Of a DNA stretch of 64,000 nucleotides, positions 35,001 through 50,000 are shown piece by piece (within the stretch, counting starts at the first letter, position 1; the number at the start of each line of letters is the position of its first letter). Both the position numbers and the translations under genes were made by a program. Under the pieces are notes generated by a model, which was given only the letters and a program-made list of their open reading frames with translations, was not told where the DNA came from and searched no databases. Source of the DNA: Metridium senile (Eukaryota > Cnidaria > Anthozoa > Actiniaria > Metridiidae); assembly GCA_949775045.1 (NCBI GenBank), contig OX459095.1:35764768-35828767 (forward strand). The letters run 5' to 3'.

Positions 35001-38000
35001 GACACTTTGGCTCTACATGTGTTGACCTTTGCCCACCATTATCACTATCCTCATATTTTATTGCTGCCTACCTTCTAAATTATTATAAAAATGACATGTC
35101 CTAGCTGACACTTTGGCTCTACATGTGTTGACCTTTGCCCACCATTATCACTATTCTCATATTTTATTGCTGCCTACCTTCTAAATTATTATATAAATGA
35201 CATGTCCTAGCTCACACCTTTGCTCTACATGTATGGACCTTTGTCTGTGTGGACTTTTGTCCACCATTATTATCACTATCCTCATATTTTATTGCTGCCT
35301 ACCTTCTAAATTATTATAAAAATGACATGTCCCAGATGACACTTTGGCTCTACATGTGTTGACCTTTGCCCACCATTATCACTATCCTCATATTTTATTG
35401 CTGCCTACCTTCTAAATTATTATAAAAATGACATGTCCTAGCTGACACTTTGGCTCTACATGTGTTGAGCTTTGCCCACCATTATCACTATTCTCATATT
35501 TTATTGCTGCCTACCTTCTAAATTATTATAAAAATGACATGTCCTAGCTGACACCTTTGCTCTACATGTGTTGACCTTTGTCTGTGTGGACTTTTGTCCA
35601 CCATTAATATCACTATCCTCATATTTTATTGCTGCCTACCTTCTAAATTATTATAAAAATGACATGTCCTAGCTGACACCTTTGCTCTACATGTGTTGAC
35701 CTTTGTCTGTGTGGACTTTTGCCCACCATTATTATCACTATCCTCATATTTATTGCTGCCTACCTTCTAAATTATTATAAAAATGACATGTCCTAGCTGA
35801 CACTTTGGCTCTACATGTGTTGACCTTTGCCCACCATTATCACTATCCTCATATTTATTGCTGCCTACCTTCTAAATTATTATAAAAATGACATGTCCTA
35901 GCTGACACTTTGGCTCTACATGTGTTGACCTTTGCCCACCATTATCACTATCCTCATATTTTATTGCTGCCTACCTTCTAAATTCTTATAGAAAATGACA
36001 TGTCCTAGCTGACACCTTTGCTCTACATGTGTGGACCTTTGTCTGTGTTGACTTTTGTCCACCATTATTATCACTATCCTCATATTTATTGCTGCCTACC
36101 TTCTAAATTATTATAAAAATGACATGTCCTAGCTGACACTTTGGCTCTACATGTGTTGACCTTTGCCCACCATTATCACTATCCTCATATTTATTGCTGC
36201 CTACCTTCTAAATTATTATAAAAATGACATGTTCTAGCTGACACCTTTGCTCTACATGTGTTGACCTTTGCCCACCATTATCACTATCCTCATATTTATT
36301 GCTGCCTACCTTCTAAATTATTATAAAAATGACATGTTCTAGCTGACACCTTTGCTCTACATGTGTTGACCTTTGCCCACCATTATCACTATCCTCATAT
36401 TTTATTGCTGCCTACCTTCTAAATTCTTATAGAAAATGACATGTCCTAGCTGACACCTTTGCTCTACATGTATGGACCTTTGTCTGTGTGGACTTTTGTC
36501 CACCATATCACTATCCTCATATTTTATTGCTGCCTACCTTCTAAATTATTATAAAAATGACATGTCCTAGCTGACACTTTGGCTCTACATGTGTTGAGCT
36601 TTGCCCACCATTATCACTATTCTCATATTTTATTGCTGCCTACCTTCTAAATTATTATAAAAATGACATGTCCTAGCTGACACCTTTGCTCTACATGTGT
36701 TGACCTTTGTCTGTGTGGACTTTTGCCCACCATTATTATCACTATCCTCATATTTATTGCTGCCTACCTTCTAAATTATTATAAAAATGACATGTCCTAG
36801 CTGACACTTTGGCTCTACATGTGTTGACCTTTGCCCACCATTATCACTATCCTCATATTTATTGCTGCCTACCTTCTAAATTATTATAAAAATGACATGT
36901 CCTAGCTGACACTTTGGCTCTACATGTGTTGACCTTTGCCCACCATTATCACTATCCTCATATTTTATTGCTGCCTACCTTCTAAATTATTATAAAAATG
37001 ACATGTCCTAGCTGACACTTTGGCTCTACATGTGTTGACCTTTGCCCACCATTATCACTATTCTCATATTTTATTGCTGCCTACCTTCTAAATTATTATA
37101 TAAATGACATGTCCTAGCTGACACCTTTGCTCTACATGTATGGACCTTTGTCTGTGTGGACTTTTGTCCACCATTGTTATCACTATCCTCATATTTTATT
37201 GCTGCCTACCTTCTAAATTATTATAAAAATGACATGTCCTAGCTGACACTTTGGCTCTACATGTGTTGACCTTTGTCTGTGTGGACTTTTGTCCACCATT
37301 GTTATCACTATCCTCATATTTTATTGCTGCCTACCTTCTAAATTATTATAAAAATGACATGTCCTAGCTGACACCTTTGCTCTACATGTATGGACCTTTG
37401 TCTGTGTGGACTTTTGTCCACCATTAATATCACTATCCTCATATTTTATTGCTGCCTACCTTCTAAATTATTATAAAAATGACATGTCCTAGCTGACACC
37501 TTTGCTCTACATGTGTTGACCTTTGTCTGTGTGGACTTTTGCCCACCATTATTATCACTATCCTCATATTTATTGCTGCCTACCTTCTAAATTATTATAA
37601 AAATGACATGTCCTAGCTGACACTTTGGCTCTACATGTGTTGACCTTTGCCCACCATTATCACTATCCTCATATTTATTGCTGCCTACCTTCTAAATTAT
37701 TATAAAAATGACATGTTCTAGCTGACACCTTTGCTCTACATGTGTTGACCTTTGCCCACCATTATCACTATCCTCATATTTTATTGCTGCCTACCTTCTA
37801 AATTATTATAAAAATGACATGTCCTAGCTGACACCTTTGCTCTACATGTATGGACCTTTGTCTGTGTGGACTTTTGTCCACCATTATTATCACTATCCTC
37901 ATATTTTATTGCTGCCTACCTTCTAAATTATTATAAAAATGACATGTCCTAGCTGACACTTTGGCTCTACATGTGTTGAGCTTTGCCCACCATTATCACT

Positions 38001-38995
38001 ATTCTCATATTTTATTGCTGCCTACCTTCTAAATTATTATAAAAATGACATGTCCTAGCTGACATCTTTGCTCTACATGTGTTGACCTTTGTCTGTGTGG
38101 ACTTTTGTCCACCATTAATATCACTATCCTCATATTTTATTGCTGCCTACCTTCTAAATTATTATAAAAATGACATGTCCTAGCTGACACCTTTGCTCTA
38201 CATGTGTTGACCTTTGTCTGTGTGGACTTTTGCCCACCATTATTATCACTATCCTCATATTTATTGCTGCCTACCTTCTAAATTATTATAAAAATGACAT
38301 GTCCTAGCTGACACTTTGGCTCTACATGTGTTGACCTTTGCCCACCATTATCACTATCCTCATATTTATTGCTGCCTACCTTCTAAATTATTATAAAAAT
38401 GACATGTTCTAGCTGACACCTTTGCTCTACATGTGTTGACCTTTGTCTGTGTGGACTTTTGCCCACCATTATTATCACTATCCTCATATTTATTGCTGCC
38501 TACCTTCTAAATTATTATAAAAATGACATGTCCCAGATGACACTTTGGCTCTACATGTGTTGACCTTTGCTCACCATTATCACTATCCTCATATTTTATT
38601 GCTGCCTACCTTCTAAATTCTTATAGAAAATGACATGTCCTAGCTGACACCTTTGCTCTACATGTGTGGACCTTTGTCTGTGTGGACTTTTGTCCACCAT
38701 TATTATCACTATCCTCATATTTATTGCTGCCTACCTTCTAAATTATTATAAAAATGACATGTCCTAGCTGACACTTTGGCTCTACATGTGTTGACCTTTG
38801 CCCACCATTATCACTATCCTCATATTTATTGCTGCCTACCTTCTAAATTATTATAAAAATGACATGTTCTAGCTGACACCTTTGCTCTACATGTGTTGAC
38901 CTTTGCCCACCATTATCACTATCCTCATATTTTATTGCTGCCTACCTTCTAAATTCTTATAGAAAATGACATGTCCTAGCTGACACCTTTGCTCT
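29060..38995. repeat. Block duplicated at 51,570-61,505 (copy A)
   Basis: All rare variants here reappear 22,510 bp to the right: tcccagatg at 29319, 31123, 35330, 38531 versus 51829, 53633, 57840, 61041; ccatgatcac at 30371, 34578 versus 52881, 57088; and the unique tgctcaccatt at about 38570 versus 61080. Monomer order diverges outside about 29,060 and 38,995. Confidence 0.82.
30060..38440. repeat. Higher-order repeat of 4,207 bp, two tandem copies
   Basis: Three independent rare variants recur exactly 4,207 bp apart: ccatgatcac (30371, 34578), tcccagatg (31123, 35330) and gacatcttt (33856, 38063). Periodicity starts near 30,060 and ends near 38,440, where the next monomer type differs. 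The copies are almost identical; one visible difference is ttctcat versus cctcat near 30841/35048. Confidence 0.82.
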
Positions 38996-41900
38996 ACATG
39001 TGTGGACCTTTGTCTGTGTGGACTTTTGTCCACCATTATTATCACTATCCTCATATTTATTGCTGCCTACCTTCTAAATTATTATAAAAATGACATGTCC
39101 TAGCTGACACTTTGGCTCTACATGTGTTGACCTTTGCCCACCATTATCACTATCCTCATATTTTATTGCTGCCTACCTTCTAAATTATTATAAAAATGAC
39201 ATGTCCTAGCTGACACTTTGGCTCTACATGTGTTGAGCTTTGCCCACCATTATCACTATTCTCATATTTTATTGCTGCCTACCTTCTAAATTATTATAAA
39301 AATGACATGTCCTAGCTGACACCTTTGCTCTACATGTGTTGACCTTTGTCTGTGTGGACTTTTGCCCACCATTATTATCACTATCCTCATATTTATTGCT
39401 GCCTACCTTCTAAATTATTATAAAAATGACATGTCCTAGCTGACACTTTGGCTCTACATGTGTTGACCTTTGCCCACCATTATCACTATCCTCATGTTTA
39501 TTGCTGCCTACCTTCTAAATTATTATAAAAATGACATGTCCTAGCTGACACTTTGGCTCTACATGTGTTGACCTTTGCCCACCATTATCACTATCCTCAT
39601 ATTTTATTGCTGCCTACCTTCTAAATTATTATAAAAATGACATGTCCTAGCTGACACTTTGGCTCTACATGTGTTGACCTTTGCCCACCATTATCACTAT
39701 TCTCATATTTTATTGCTGCCTACCTTCTAAATTATTATATAAATGACATGTCCTAGCTGACACCTTTGCTCTACATGTATGGACCTTTGTCTGTGTGGAC
39801 TTTTGTCCACCATTGTTATCACTATCCTCATATTTTATTGCTGCCTACCTTCTAAATTATTATAAAAATGACATGTCCTAGCTGACACTTTGGCTCTACA
39901 TGTGTTGACCTTTGCCCACCATTATCACTATCCTCATATTTATTGCTGCCTACCTTCTAAATTATTATAAAAATGACATGTCCTAGCTCACACCTTTGCT
40001 CTACATGTATGGACCTTTGTCTGTGTGGACTTTTGTCCACCATTGTTATCACTATCCTCATATTTTATTGCTGCCTACCTTCTAAATTATTATAAAAATG
40101 ACATGTCCTAGCTGACACCTTTGCTCTACATGTATGGACCTTTGTCTGTGTGGACTTTTGTCCACCATTAATATCACTATCCTCATATTTTATTGCTGCC
40201 TACCTTCTAAATTATTATAAAAATGACATGTCCTAGCTGACACCTTTGCTCTACATGTGTTGACCTTTGTCTGTGTGGACTTTTGCCCACCATTATTATC
40301 ACTATCCTCATATTTATTGCTGCCTACCTTCTAAATTATTATAAAAATGACATGTCCTAGCTGACACTTTGGCTCTACATGTGTTGACCTTTGCCCACCA
40401 TTATCACTATCCTCATATTTATTGCTGCCTACCTTCTAAATTATTATAAAAATGACATGTTCTAGCTGACACCTTTGCTCTACATGTGTTGACCTTTGCC
40501 CACCATTATCACTATCCTCATATTTTATTGCTGCCTACCTTCTAAATTATTATAAAAATGACATGTCCTAGCTGACACCTTTGCTCTACATGTATGGACC
40601 TTTGTCTGTGTGGACTTTTGTCCACCATTATTATCACTATCCTCATATTTTATTGCTGCCTACCTTCTAAATTATTATAAAAATGACATGTCCTAGCTGA
40701 CACTTTGGCTCTACATGTGTTGAGCTTTGCCCACCATTATCACTATTCTCATATTTTATTGCTGCCTACCTTCTAAATTATTATAAAAATGACATGTCCT
40801 AGCTGACATCTTTGCTCTACATGTGTTGACCTTTGTCTGTGTGGACTTTTGTCCACCATTAATATCACTATCCTCATATTTTATTGCTGCCTACCTTCTA
40901 AATTATTATAAAAATGACATGTCCTAGCTGACACCTTTGCTCTACATGTGTTGACCTTTGTCTGTGTGGACTTTTGCCCACCATTATTATCACTATCCTC
41001 ATATTTATTGCTGCCTACCTTCTAAATTATTATAAAAATGACATGTCCTAGCTGACACTTTGGCTCTACATGTGTTGACCTTTGCCCACCATTATCACTA
41101 TCCTCATATTTATTGCTGCCTACCTTCTAAATTATTATAAAAATGACATGTTCTAGCTGACACCTTTGCTCTACATGTGTTGACCTTTGTCTGTGTGGAC
41201 TTTTGCCCACCATTATTATCACTATCCTCATATTTATTGCTGCCTACCTTCTAAATTATTATAAAAATGACATGTCCCAGATGACACTTTGGCTCTACAT
41301 GTGTTGACCTTTGCCCACCATTATCACTATCCTCATATTTTATTGCTGCCTACCTTCTAAATTCTTATAGAAAATGACATGTCCTAGCTGACACCTTTGC
41401 TCTACATGTGTGGACCTTTGTCTGTGTGGACTTTTGTCCACCATTATTATCACTATCCTCATATTTATTGCTGCCTACCTTCTAAATTATTATAAAAATG
41501 ACATGTCCTAGCTGACACTTTGGCTCTACATGTGTTGACCTTTGCCCACCATTATCACTATCCTCATATTTATTGCTGCCTACCTTCTAAATTATTATAA
41601 AAATGACATGTTCTAGCTGACACCTTTGCTCTACATGTGTTGACCTTTGCCCACCATTATCACTATCCTCATATTTTATTGCTGCCTACCTTCTAAATTC
41701 TTATAGAAAATGACATGTCCTAGCTGACACCTTTGCTCTACATGTGTGGACCTTTGTCTGTGTGGACTTTTGTCCACCATTATTATCACTATCCTCATAT
41801 TTATTGCTGCCTACCTTCTAAATTATTATAAAAATGACATGTCCTAGCTGACACTTTGGCTCTACATGTGTTGACCTTTGCCCACCATTATCACTATCCT

Positions 41901-44147
41901 CATATTTTATTGCTGCCTACCTTCTAAATTATTATAAAAATGACATGTCCTAGCTGACACTTTGGCTCTACATGTGTTGACCTTTGCCCACCATTATCAC
42001 TATTCTCATATTTTATTGCTGCCTACCTTCTAAATTATTATATAAATGACATGTCCTAGCTGACACCTTTGCTCTACATGTGTGGACCTTTGTCTGTGTG
42101 GACTTTTGTCCACCATTATTATCACTATCCTCATATTTATTGCTGCCTACCTTCTAAATTATTATAAAAATGACATGTCCTAGCTGACACTTTGGCTCTA
42201 CATGTGTTGAGCTTTGCCCACCATTATCACTATTCTCATATTTTATTGCTGCCTACCTTCTAAATTATTATAAAAATGACATGTCCTAGCTGACATCTTT
42301 GCTCTACATGTGTTGACCTTTGTCTGTGTGGACTTTTGTCCACCATTAATATCACTATCCTCATATTTTATTGCTGCCTACCTTCTAAATTATTATAAAA
42401 ATGACATGTCCTAGCTGACACCTTTGCTCTACATGTGTTGACCTTTGTCTGTGTGGACTTTTGCCCACCATTATTATCACTATCCTCATATTTATTGCTG
42501 CCTACCTTCTAAATTATTATAAAAATGACATGTCCTAGCTGACACTTTGGCTCTACATGTGTTGACCTTTGCCCACCATTATCACTATCCTCATATTTAT
42601 TGCTGCCTACCTTCTAAATTATTATAAAAATGACATGTTCTAGCTGACACCTTTGCTCTACATGTGTTGACCTTTGTCTGTGTGGACTTTTGCCCACCAT
42701 TATTATCACTATCCTCATATTTATTGCTGCCTACCTTCTAAATTATTATAAAAATGACATGTCCCAGATGACACTTTGGCTCTACATGTGTTGACCTTTG
42801 CCCACCATTATCACTATCCTCATATTTTATTGCTGCCTACCTTCTAAATTCTTATAGAAAATGACATGTCCTAGCTGACACCTTTGCTCTACATGTGTGG
42901 ACCTTTGTCTGTGTGGACTTTTGTCCACCATTATTATCACTATCCTCATATTTATTGCTGCCTACCTTCTAAATTATTATAAAAATGACATGTCCTAGCT
43001 GACACTTTGGCTCTACATGTGTTGACCTTTGCCCACCATTATCACTATCCTCATATTTATTGCTGCCTACCTTCTAAATTATTATAAAAATGACATGTTC
43101 TAGCTGACACCTTTGCTCTACATGTGTTGACCTTTGCCCACCATTATCACTATCCTCATATTTTATTGCTGCCTACCTTCTAAATTCTTATAGAAAATGA
43201 CATGTCCTAGCTGACACCTTTGCTCTACATGTGTGGACCTTTGTCTGTGTGGACTTTTGTCCACCATTATTATCACTATCCTCATATTTATTGCTGCCTA
43301 CCTTCTAAATTATTATAAAAATGACATGTCCTAGCTGACACTTTGGCTCTACATGTGTTGACCTTTGCCCACCATTATCACTATCCTCATATTTTATTGC
43401 TGCCTACCTTCTAAATTATTATAAAAATGACATGTCCTAGCTGACACTTTGGCTCTACATGTGTTGACCTTTGCCCACCATTATCACTATTCTCATATTT
43501 TATTGCTGCCTACCTTCTAAATTATTATATAAATGACATGTCCTAGCTGACACCTTTGCTCTACATGTGTGGACCTTTGTCTGTGTGGACTTTTGTCCAC
43601 CATTATTATCACTATCCTCATATTTATTGCTGCCTACCTTCTAAATTATTATAAAAATGACATGTCCTAGCTGACACTTTGGCTCTACATGTGTTGACCT
43701 TTGCCCACCATTATCACTATCCTCATATTTATTGCTGCCTACCTTCTAAATTATTATAAAAATGACATGTTCTAGCTGACACCTTTGCTCTACATGTGTT
43801 GACCTTTGCCCACCATTATCACTATCCTCATATTTATTGCTGCCTACCTTCTAAATTATTATAAAAATGACATGTTCTAGCTGACACCTTTGCTCTACAT
43901 GTGTTGACCTTTGCCCACCATTATCACTATCCTCATATTTTATTGCTGCCTACCTTCTAAATTCTTATAGAAAATGACATGTCCTAGCTGACACCTTTGC
44001 TCTACATGTATGGACCTTTGTCTGTGTGGACTTTTGTCCACCATATCACTATCCTCATATTTTATTGCTGCCTACCTTCTAAATTATTATAAAAATGACA
44101 TGTCCTAGCTGACACTTTGGCTCTACATGTGTTGAGCTTTGCCCACC

Positions 44148-47100
44148 ATGATCACTATTCTCATATTTTATTGCTGCCTACCTTCTAAATTATTATAAAA
44201 ATGACATGTCCTAGCTGACACCTTTGCTCTACATGTGTTGACCTTTGTCTGTGTGGACTTTTGTCCACCATTAATATCACTATCCTCATATTTTATTGCT
44301 GCCTACCTTCTAAATTATTATAAAAATGACATGTCCTAGCTGACACCTTTGCTCTACATGTGTTGACCTTTGTCTGTGTTGACTTTTGCCCACCATTATT
44401 ATCACTATCCTCATATTTATTGCTGCCTACCTTCTAAATTATTATAAAAATGACATGTCCTAGCTGACACTTTGGCTCTACATGTGTTGACCTTTGCCCA
44501 CCATTATCACTATCCTCATATTTATTGCTGCCTACCTTCTAAATTATTATAAAAATGACATGTCCTAGCTGACACTTTGGCTCTACATGTGTTGACCTTT
44601 GCCCACCATTATCACTATCCTCATATTTTATTGCTGCCTACCTTCTAAATTATTATAAAAATGACATGTCCTAGCTGACACTTTGGCTCTACATGTGTTG
44701 ACCTTTGCCCACCATTATCACTATTCTCATATTTTATTGCTGCCTACCTTCTAAATTATTATATAAATGACATGTCCTAGCTCACACCTTTGCTCTACAT
44801 GTATGGACCTTTGTCTGTGTGGACTTTTGTCCACCATTATTATCACTATCCTCATATTTTATTGCTGCCTACCTTCTAAATTATTATAAAAATGACATGT
44901 CCCAGATGACACTTTGGCTCTACATGTGTTGACCTTTGCCCACCATTATCACTATCCTCATATTTTATTGCTGCCTACCTTCTAAATTATTATAAAAATG
45001 ACATGTCCTAGCTGACACTTTGGCTCTACATGTGTTGAGCTTTGCCCACCATTATCACTATTCTCATATTTTATTGCTGCCTACCTTCTAAATTATTATA
45101 AAAATGACATGTCCTAGCTGACACCTTTGCTCTACATGTGTTGACCTTTGTCTGTGTGGACTTTTGTCCACCATTAATATCACTATCCTCATATTTTATT
45201 GCTGCCTACCTTCTAAATTATTATAAAAATGACATGTCCTAGCTGACACCTTTGCTCTACATGTGTTGACCTTTGTCTGTGTGGACTTTTGCCCACCATT
45301 ATTATCACTATCCTCATATTTATTGCTGCCTACCTTCTAAATTATTATAAAAATGACATGTCCTAGCTGACACTTTGGCTCTACATGTGTTGACCTTTGC
45401 CCACCATTATCACTATCCTCATATTTATTGCTGCCTACCTTCTAAATTATTATAAAAATGACATGTCCTAGCTGACACTTTGGCTCTACATGTGTTGACC
45501 TTTGCCCACCATTATCACTATCCTCATATTTTATTGCTGCCTACCTTCTAAATTCTTATAGAAAATGACATGTCCTAGCTGACACCTTTGCTCTACATGT
45601 GTGGACCTTTGTCTGTGTTGACTTTTGTCCACCATTATTATCACTATCCTCATATTTATTGCTGCCTACCTTCTAAATTATTATAAAAATGACATGTCCT
45701 AGCTGACACTTTGGCTCTACATGTGTTGACCTTTGCCCACCATTATCACTATCCTCATATTTATTGCTGCCTACCTTCTAAATTATTATAAAAATGACAT
45801 GTTCTAGCTGACACCTTTGCTCTACATGTGTTGACCTTTGCCCACCATTATCACTATCCTCATATTTATTGCTGCCTACCTTCTAAATTATTATAAAAAT
45901 GACATGTTCTAGCTGACACCTTTGCTCTACATGTGTTGACCTTTGCCCACCATTATCACTATCCTCATATTTTATTGCTGCCTACCTTCTAAATTCTTAT
46001 AGAAAATGACATGTCCTAGCTGACACCTTTGCTCTACATGTATGGACCTTTGTCTGTGTGGACTTTTGTCCACCATATCACTATCCTCATATTTTATTGC
46101 TGCCTACCTTCTAAATTATTATAAAAATGACATGTCCTAGCTGACACTTTGGCTCTACATGTGTTGACCTTTGCCCACCATTATCACTATTCTCATATTT
46201 TATTGCTGCCTACCTTCTAAATTATTATATAAATGACATGTCCTAGCTCACACCTTTGCTCTACATGTATGGACCTTTGTCTGTGTGGACTTTTGTCCAC
46301 CATTATTATCACTATCCTCATATTTTATTGCTGCCTACCTTCTAAATTATTATAAAAATGACATGTCCCAGATGACACTTTGGCTCTACATGTGTTGACC
46401 TTTGCCCACCATTATCACTATCCTCATATTTTATTGCTGCCTACCTTCTAAATTATTATAAAAATGACATGTCCTAGCTGACACTTTGGCTCTACATGTG
46501 TTGAGCTTTGCCCACCATTATCACTATTCTCATATTTTATTGCTGCCTACCTTCTAAATTATTATAAAAATGACATGTCCTAGCTGACACCTTTGCTCTA
46601 CATGTGTTGACCTTTGTCTGTGTGGACTTTTGTCCACCATTAATATCACTATCCTCATATTTTATTGCTGCCTACCTTCTAAATTATTATAAAAATGACA
46701 TGTCCTAGCTGACACCTTTGCTCTACATGTGTTGACCTTTGTCTGTGTGGACTTTTGCCCACCATTATTATCACTATCCTCATATTTATTGCTGCCTACC
46801 TTCTAAATTATTATAAAAATGACATGTCCTAGCTGACACTTTGGCTCTACATGTGTTGACCTTTGCCCACCATTATCACTATCCTCATATTTATTGCTGC
46901 CTACCTTCTAAATTATTATAAAAATGACATGTCCTAGCTGACACTTTGGCTCTACATGTGTTGACCTTTGCCCACCATTATCACTATCCTCATATTTTAT
47001 TGCTGCCTACCTTCTAAATTCTTATAGAAAATGACATGTCCTAGCTGACACCTTTGCTCTACATGTGTGGACCTTTGTCTGTGTTGACTTTTGTCCACCA

Positions 47101-50000
47101 TTATTATCACTATCCTCATATTTATTGCTGCCTACCTTCTAAATTATTATAAAAATGACATGTCCTAGCTGACACTTTGGCTCTACATGTGTTGACCTTT
47201 GCCCACCATTATCACTATCCTCATATTTATTGCTGCCTACCTTCTAAATTATTATAAAAATGACATGTTCTAGCTGACACCTTTGCTCTACATGTGTTGA
47301 CCTTTGCCCACCATTATCACTATCCTCATATTTATTGCTGCCTACCTTCTAAATTATTATAAAAATGACATGTTCTAGCTGACACCTTTGCTCTACATGT
47401 GTTGACCTTTGCCCACCATTATCACTATCCTCATATTTTATTGCTGCCTACCTTCTAAATTCTTATAGAAAATGACATGTCCTAGCTGACACCTTTGCTC
47501 TACATGTATGGACCTTTGTCTGTGTGGACTTTTGTCCACCATATCACTATCCTCATATTTTATTGCTGCCTACCTTCTAAATTATTATAAAAATGACATG
47601 TCCTAGCTGACACTTTGGCTCTACATGTGTTGAGCTTTGCCCACCATTATCACTATTCTCATATTTTATTGCTGCCTACCTTCTAAATTATTATAAAAAT
47701 GACATGTCCTAGCTGACACCTTTGCTCTACATGTGTTGACCTTTGTCTGTGTGGACTTTTGCCCACCATTATTATCACTATCCTCATATTTATTGCTGCC
47801 TACCTTCTAAATTATTATAAAAATGACATGTCCTAGCTGACACTTTGGCTCTACATGTGTTGACCTTTGCCCACCATTATCACTATCCTCATATTTATTG
47901 CTGCCTACCTTCTAAATTATTATAAAAATGACATGTCCTAGCTGACACTTTGGCTCTACATGTGTTGACCTTTGCCCACCATTATCACTATCCTCATATT
48001 TTATTGCTGCCTACCTTCTAAATTATTATAAAAATGACATGTCCTAGCTGACACTTTGGCTCTACATGTGTTGACCTTTGCCCACCATTATCACTATTCT
48101 CATATTTTATTGCTGCCTACCTTCTAAATTATTATATAAATGACATGTCCTAGCTGACACCTTTGCTCTACATGTATGGACCTTTGTCTGTGTGGACTTT
48201 TGTCCACCATTGTTATCACTATCCTCATATTTTATTGCTGCCTACCTTCTAAATTATTATAAAAATGACATGTCCTAGCTGACACTTTGGCTCTACATGT
48301 GTTGACCTTTGTCTGTGTGGACTTTTGTCCACCATTGTTATCACTATCCTCATATTTTATTGCTGCCTACCTTCTAAATTATTATAAAAATGACATGTCC
48401 TAGCTGACACCTTTGCTCTACATGTATGGACCTTTGTCTGTGTGGACTTTTGTCCACCATTAATATCACTATCCTCATATTTTATTGCTGCCTACCTTCT
48501 AAATTATTATAAAAATGACATGTCCTAGCTGACACCTTTGCTCTACATGTGTTGACCTTTGTCTGTGTGGACTTTTGCCCACCATTATTATCACTATCCT
48601 CATATTTATTGCTGCCTACCTTCTAAATTATTATAAAAATGACATGTCCTAGCTGACACTTTGGCTCTACATGTGTTGACCTTTGCCCACCATTATCACT
48701 ATCCTCATATTTATTGCTGCCTACCTTCTAAATTATTATAAAAATGACATGTTCTAGCTGACACCTTTGCTCTACATGTGTTGACCTTTGCCCACCATTA
48801 TCACTATCCTCATATTTTATTGCTGCCTACCTTCTAAATTATTATAAAAATGACATGTCCTAGCTGACACCTTTGCTCTACATGTATGGACCTTTGTCTG
48901 TGTGGACTTTTGTCCACCATTATTATCACTATCCTCATATTTTATTGCTGCCTACCTTCTAAATTATTATAAAAATGACATGTCCTAGCTGACACTTTGG
49001 CTCTACATGTGTTGAGCTTTGCCCACCATTATCACTATTCTCATATTTTATTGCTGCCTACCTTCTAAATTATTATAAAAATGACATGTCCTAGCTGACA
49101 TCTTTGCTCTACATGTGTTGACCTTTGTCTGTGTGGACTTTTGTCCACCATTAATATCACTATCCTCATATTTTATTGCTGCCTACCTTCTAAATTATTA
49201 TAAAAATGACATGTCCTAGCTGACACCTTTGCTCTACATGTGTTGACCTTTGTCTGTGTGGACTTTTGCCCACCATTATTATCACTATCCTCATATTTAT
49301 TGCTGCCTACCTTCTAAATTATTATAAAAATGACATGTCCTAGCTGACACTTTGGCTCTACATGTGTTGACCTTTGCCCACCATTATCACTATCCTCATA
49401 TTTATTGCTGCCTACCTTCTAAATTATTATAAAAATGACATGTTCTAGCTGACACCTTTGCTCTACATGTGTTGACCTTTGTCTGTGTGGACTTTTGCCC
49501 ACCATTATTATCACTATCCTCATATTTATTGCTGCCTACCTTCTAAATTATTATAAAAATGACATGTCCCAGATGACACTTTGGCTCTACATGTGTTGAC
49601 CTTTGCCCACCATTATCACTATCCTCATATTTTATTGCTGCCTACCTTCTAAATTCTTATAGAAAATGACATGTCCTAGCTGACACCTTTGCTCTACATG
49701 TGTGGACCTTTGTCTGTGTGGACTTTTGTCCACCATTATTATCACTATCCTCATATTTATTGCTGCCTACCTTCTAAATTATTATAAAAATGACATGTCC
49801 TAGCTGACACTTTGGCTCTACATGTGTTGACCTTTGCCCACCATTATCACTATCCTCATATTTATTGCTGCCTACCTTCTAAATTATTATAAAAATGACA
49901 TGTTCTAGCTGACACCTTTGCTCTACATGTGTTGACCTTTGCCCACCATTATCACTATCCTCATATTTTATTGCTGCCTACCTTCTAAATTCTTATAGAA
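44148..50000. repeat. Rearranged higher-order repeat segments
   Basis: Parts of the same higher-order unit recur in altered combination. The spacing ccatgatcac to tcccagatg is 752 bp here (44148 to 44900), as at 34578 to 35330, but the next tcccagatg follows after only 1,466 bp (46366). From there the 3,201-bp spacing to 49567 again matches 35330 to 38531. This looks like an internal duplication from unequal exchange within the unit. Confidence 0.65.
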
